Source: Uranotaenia lowii (Eukaryota > Arthropoda > Insecta > Diptera > Culicidae). From it: a stretch of DNA of 64,000 nucleotides. This document shows positions 59,521 to 64,000 of this stretch, one piece after another. How positions within the stretch are numbered: position 1 is the stretch's first letter; the number at the start of each line of letters is the position of its first letter. The notes beneath the pieces are model-generated. The model made no database searches. It saw only the letters and a list, made by a program, of their open reading frames with translations, and was not told where the DNA came from. Location: positions 26,448,146 through 26,512,145 of the forward strand of contig NC_073691.1 of assembly GCF_029784155.1 (NCBI RefSeq), given 5' to 3'. A program made the position numbers and the translations under genes.

Positions 59521-62500
59521 TTGACACCTTTTAGTTGTGTGTGTGAATCAAAAGAACGAAATGACTCTATTTGATTTTCTAATTAATAAAAAATACTCGA
59601 TATAAAAAATATCATGTTCAATTCAACTGTTTAGTAGATTCTACAAATGAGTTTTTAATTTATTTTTTCCAGATTATTATAAATGGAGATTGTACCTTCG
59701 AGACATTGTTCAAATTAAAGTTAGAAAGATAAAAAATTCTAGAGTGCTTTGCCTTCTAATCTTTCGAAAGTGCACTTGTGGACCACCTATTGTTTATCTC
59801 TTTTAAAGTTTTTTTTTCAACAGTTCAATTATGAAATTCATTATAAAAGTATTTGTGTTGGATTTTAGATGCATATTTAAAAAATTGATTATTCTCGAGC
59901 TATTACTGAAAACTGCATTGAATTTCTTGCAAAAAAATTAAAGGGAGCTTAATTAAAAAAAAAATAAATAAGTGCCATCTAGATAAATCGTGAAATAAAA
60001 AATATATAATTTTTATGACTTGAAAAAACTCAAATAAAGGTACCTGCATCATCGAATCTAGAGCGTTAAGTAAAGTTTTTTTTTAAATTTTTTTGATTTT
60101 AGATTTTTGAGAATAATTTATCAATTCATTGTTGAGAGCTTACTTTTGACATAGAAGTGCTACAAATTAAAAAAAAAAGTGAGAGTCCATTTACGTGCAG
60201 CTCATTTTTTTTTCAAATTTTACATACTCAATTTAAAAAAGAGTAACTGGATATGTTTTGATGGAAATGAAGCTTCTAAAACTTATTTAATAACAGTGTG
60301 CACATAATTTTTTTTAATAACAAAAAATAAAAATCGGCTCTTCAGATCAGAGGTGCTTGGAACTGGTCGAATGTTTTTTTTAATCAAAAAATTGTATAAT
60401 GTTACTACCATATGAAGATCCCAATCAATGTCCAACTGTTGCTTCGGTCGCGACTAGTCAAGAGATGTTCTGAGAGAAAGTTTTAGAAATTTAAAATTTG
60501 TTGGTTTTCCACTTGGAAAATATGAGTATACTTACATAATATACAAGGATTCTTCAAATGATCATTAATAACAGTTATGTTAACATATCAATAAAAACAA
60601 TTTAAATATTCTTCAATCAGAGTATGCAAACGCCAAAGAACCAAAACTATAAAAAAAATTAAAGGCATAAATTAAAAAAAAAAAGATTCAGGATGCCAAA
60701 TTCTAACAAAGTCATTTTTTGTAACAAGGGCCTCCAAAAATTCAGTTTCGTGGGAGTTGTTTAGAAAAACAAATCTTTCATTTTCTTATTTTGGAACTTT
60801 GGAGAAATATTCATAATACTTGAAAAAAGAAAGTTTTTTTTTCACACTTGTAGGATTTTTATAAGGTTTTGATTTTTTAAACGAACTTTGCCATTTTAAC
60901 ACAAAAATCTTTGGAATCTTAAAAAGAAAAAAAAATTTAAAGTCCTGCAGTAATGTTAAAAATTGTTTTCAATTTTTTATTTGGGTTTCCTATTTAAAGT
61001 TGAATTTAATTTTTTCAAATCGTTCTGATTCTGAAATTTGTGATTTAAATAAGTGGCATGTCGGAATATTCTTATATTTGAAAACTGAGGTTTAATCTGA
61101 AAATTGATTTCAATTGATTCGAGGACGCTTGCTGACTGATATGACTCGAAAGTTTTTTTTTCATGAAATGTAATTTTCTATTTTTAGATTTAGATTTGAG
61201 TTATTGTATGGCTTTTATGACAAAAACATAGAAACTGCTGCTCTCTTTAAAATCTATCTTCATTAATTTACACTCATTTTCAGTTATGTTTCAGTTATGT
61301 TTGTAAGTGTAATCAACGAATTTAAACTGCCCCTTCTGAAAAGATTAGCCTGAAAATTAAGCTCAAATTAACAGTTCAACTTGTGCTCATATATTTTCTC
61401 GAGACTTTGAAGTTGACTTGACAATTTTTCAAACTTAATTAAATCAACGTTTAAATTTCAAATGGGAACTCAAAGTCAATCAAAATTAGTGGGATTGTCT
61501 GAGAAAGCAATGTGCTCCTAAATTATAAAAAGAAGAAACTCTAAACCAAGGCAAATTTTCAACTCAGCCGAATTAAAATATAACAGAAGATTTAGTAGCA
61601 TAGAAAAGGGTTTCTTAAATGAATAAACTGTATTTCGCAATGTATCTTTAAAAATCAATAATAATTTCTGCTTTCTACCAAATGGTTTTTTTTTATCATA
61701 ACGCCATAATTTTTGAACCTTCAATAACAACTATTTTGAATTTTTTTTTCGTTTTTGCATAGGACAGGTACCTATTCAAAGACGAAGAAACATTCTTTTT
61801 TATGCGTTATTTCTAATGATTACAACATAATAAAATATTATAATATCGCATCATTTGACCAGTTAATTTTTTTTAATATCAAATAATGTTTCAAGGGAAA
61901 TTTTGGGATCAATTTCTTTCTTTTTAATTGAAACACAACTTTTTAACGTTTTAACTTTATTTTTTATTATTACTGAAATTTGAAAAGAGTTCTGTTACTT
62001 TATTGGCTTATCTCAATATAAAAGTTCTTTGTTGTTTTTTTTTGGAAAAAGTATTCTAAAGTTTTCAAAAGAATTTAAATACTGATTTTTTTTTATAAAT
62101 TTTAATGATAGATTACCTAAAATAATCTTTATTTTTATGAAAAAAAATTAAAATTTTTCAAAAGCCTAGCTGAAAAATTTCTAAAATTTTTATTGATTTA
62201 CTGGAACATTTGCATTTATTATATACCTACCTTAAAATCTTAAACATTGGTTTTTATCAATACATTTGCTCGCTTATGATTTTTTTGTCGAATGGAAAAA
62301 AACTGGACGCATATTTATGTTTCGGATACAGTAAAAATACACACAATGACACTTGTCAAAATTTTTATTTTATTTTATCACGCTCTTCCGCCATCATCGC
62401 AAACACTTGTAAATAGGCGGTCATCTAAGTGTAAATTTTGAACTTTACCTACCTTAAGCTCAAAAATGGAACCCCGAAATTCTACAGCCACATTTCCTGT

Positions 62501-64000
62501 GGCAGTTGAATTATGTACTTCCTGGAAGGTAACCCACCGCCTCGTTTTAGTGGCAGGTCTTCAGAAATATAGGTGACTTCTGAGTTAGTCAATGAAAAAC
62601 AAAAACAAAAACACACCACCATAGACTTCGTCACCTCACCCGACTTGGACCCAAAGAATGGATCATTCTAAAACATGAATCACATTGCGGCTAGCAGCTT
62701 TCCGCATTTTTTTTGTTCACCCGCTTCGCCAGTGTGTCGAGTTAATTTTATTTCTTCTAGCTTAGAATTATCCACGGCTGTGCTGTTTTGACAGCATCCC
62801 TCATATATTTACGACCTAAAGACAGAGGCTCAACTTATTCTCATTCGGATGAAATCTTTTTCAAGCAAGTTGCATGCTGAGGAGCTTCTTCTCAAGTTTT
62901 TAAGCAATTCATCTCATGAAATTCCAACTACTATGTAGCGGGAGTTCAACGTATTTTTTTTTTGCGCCATCCACCCACAATAGACGAGCAAATTGCAAAT
63001 ATGTTGCCGATTAGCAGAGGCGCGAGCCCTCGTCGTATATATTTAGCGGAGATATCAGAAGAAACAAACCTTAAGACGCAAGCTGACGAACTTGACAGAT
63101 GGAGATGTCATGGGAGATGTTGCTAATATTGTTTTTTTTTTATTTTATCTTCTCCTATTTTATCACGAAACGAAACTAGAGCAGACAAAATATGCAGCAC
63201 ATGCGAGCTATCGTTAAAAATGATTGCTAATTGTTCGGCAAAGTTGCCCTAAAGCGGGAGTTGTGCAAATTAAATATTTTTAAGACGTGCTGGGAATAAG
63301 TTTAAAGTGATGACCATTTTTGGACTTATATAGACCGTGTAAATAATAAATTTAATTTGAAGAAAAATAATAGCTGCAATGCTCAATCTAAGTAATTCGT
63401 ATTTTTCAATCGAGTCAGTGATTTCTATCGAAATCTGCAGCGTACATTGAGCCTTAGCTATTTATACATAATTTATCTAGAATCGTGATAACGCGAATAA
63501 ATCAGGTAATATTTGCCATTTTCCAATATCTAAGGATAAATCGACATATAAATAGTTCAAATTAATTTAATTAATTTTTTTTAAGAATCCAATGATAAAT
63601 TTCAATAAACCAACAAAATATTGGAACGAAACAACATAGTTGAATATATATTTTTGATTTCGGTAGACCAAAGCTGACTTATAAATATTCATAGAAATAC
63701 AAAAACCTCGAAAAAACCTGTTATCAAGTTAGTTCATAGCGAGAGTTGAAAATATTCGGCAAATATAATTGTCACAACATATCATTGAAATACTATTTGA
63801 ATGAACAGTAAATAAAAACATAGGACACCATTTTTTAAATTATGTTTACCTCAAAGTTTTCATATTTCTCATTGTACCGGTTTTTTTAACCATTAGACAT
63901 TAATTTGATGAAGATAACATTTCATTAAAAAAAACAATAACGAACTTGCGATCCTCTTAAAAACTCCTTTTCAAGTTAAGAAAGATTGGATTGAGGCGTA
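59521..64000. other. no gene recognised; right flank
   Basis: 59521-62460 is AT-rich with short frames of no recognised family. 62460-63150 is somewhat richer and more complex and may be host non-coding sequence. 63150-64000 is AT-rich again. No RNA gene, tandem array or element end was recognised. Confidence 0.45.

Overview
This window reads as AT-rich, repeat-laden, intergenic or intronic DNA from an insect, most likely a mosquito. The evidence is a CR1-type LINE whose ORF1 carries a PHD-like finger (as in Anopheles T1/Q elements), an RNase H-bearing LINE of I/LOA/Outcast type, a Penelope-like GIY-YIG remnant, tRNA-derived SINEs, a hAT element and several short inverted-repeat elements. That is inference; no species is named. 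No host protein-coding exon could be supported. All recognisable protein homology comes from retroelements.

Layout. 1-1767: no recognised gene. 1768-5072: decayed RT-RNase H LINE, split by a TA-flanked element that itself holds a SINE (three nested insertions). 6926-10287: a near-intact sister of that LINE (ORF 7188-9821), flanked by an unusually long direct repeat of about 272 bp and sitting in the 3' tail of a different LINE. 11.7-12.9 kb: dispersed repeat with copies of a TGACGTGAATTCAC palindrome; a sister lies at 58.6-59.5 kb. 14.46-14.87 kb: Penelope-like remnant. 16.84-17.02 and 20.16-20.32 kb: long hairpins. 22.66-25.10 kb: a 2.4-kb 9-bp minisatellite in two sequence blocks. 26.96-27.50 kb: an ~82-bp minisatellite. 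29.79-32.68 kb: hAT element with an 8-bp target duplication, containing a foldback composite flanked by its own 17-bp duplication. 35.27-39.0 kb: LINE split by a 2.5-kb TA-flanked long-inverted-repeat transposon. 43.9-49.3 kb: CR1-like LINE on the minus strand, with ORF1 cut by a ~600-bp insertion and ORF2 broken by a frameshift. 51.3-53.7 kb: richer, GAGAG-rich DNA that could hold a minus-strand promoter and 5' leader. 55.4-58.6 kb: second, older hAT copy carrying a small TA element and a 5'-truncated LINE 3' end. 59.5-64.0 kb: nothing recognised.

The strongest stories are the nested transposons with readable target duplications, the ~272-bp duplication around the RNase H LINE, and the fact that its open copy has lost a catalytic RT aspartate while its decayed sister keeps it. 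Boundaries and identities were judged by eye.
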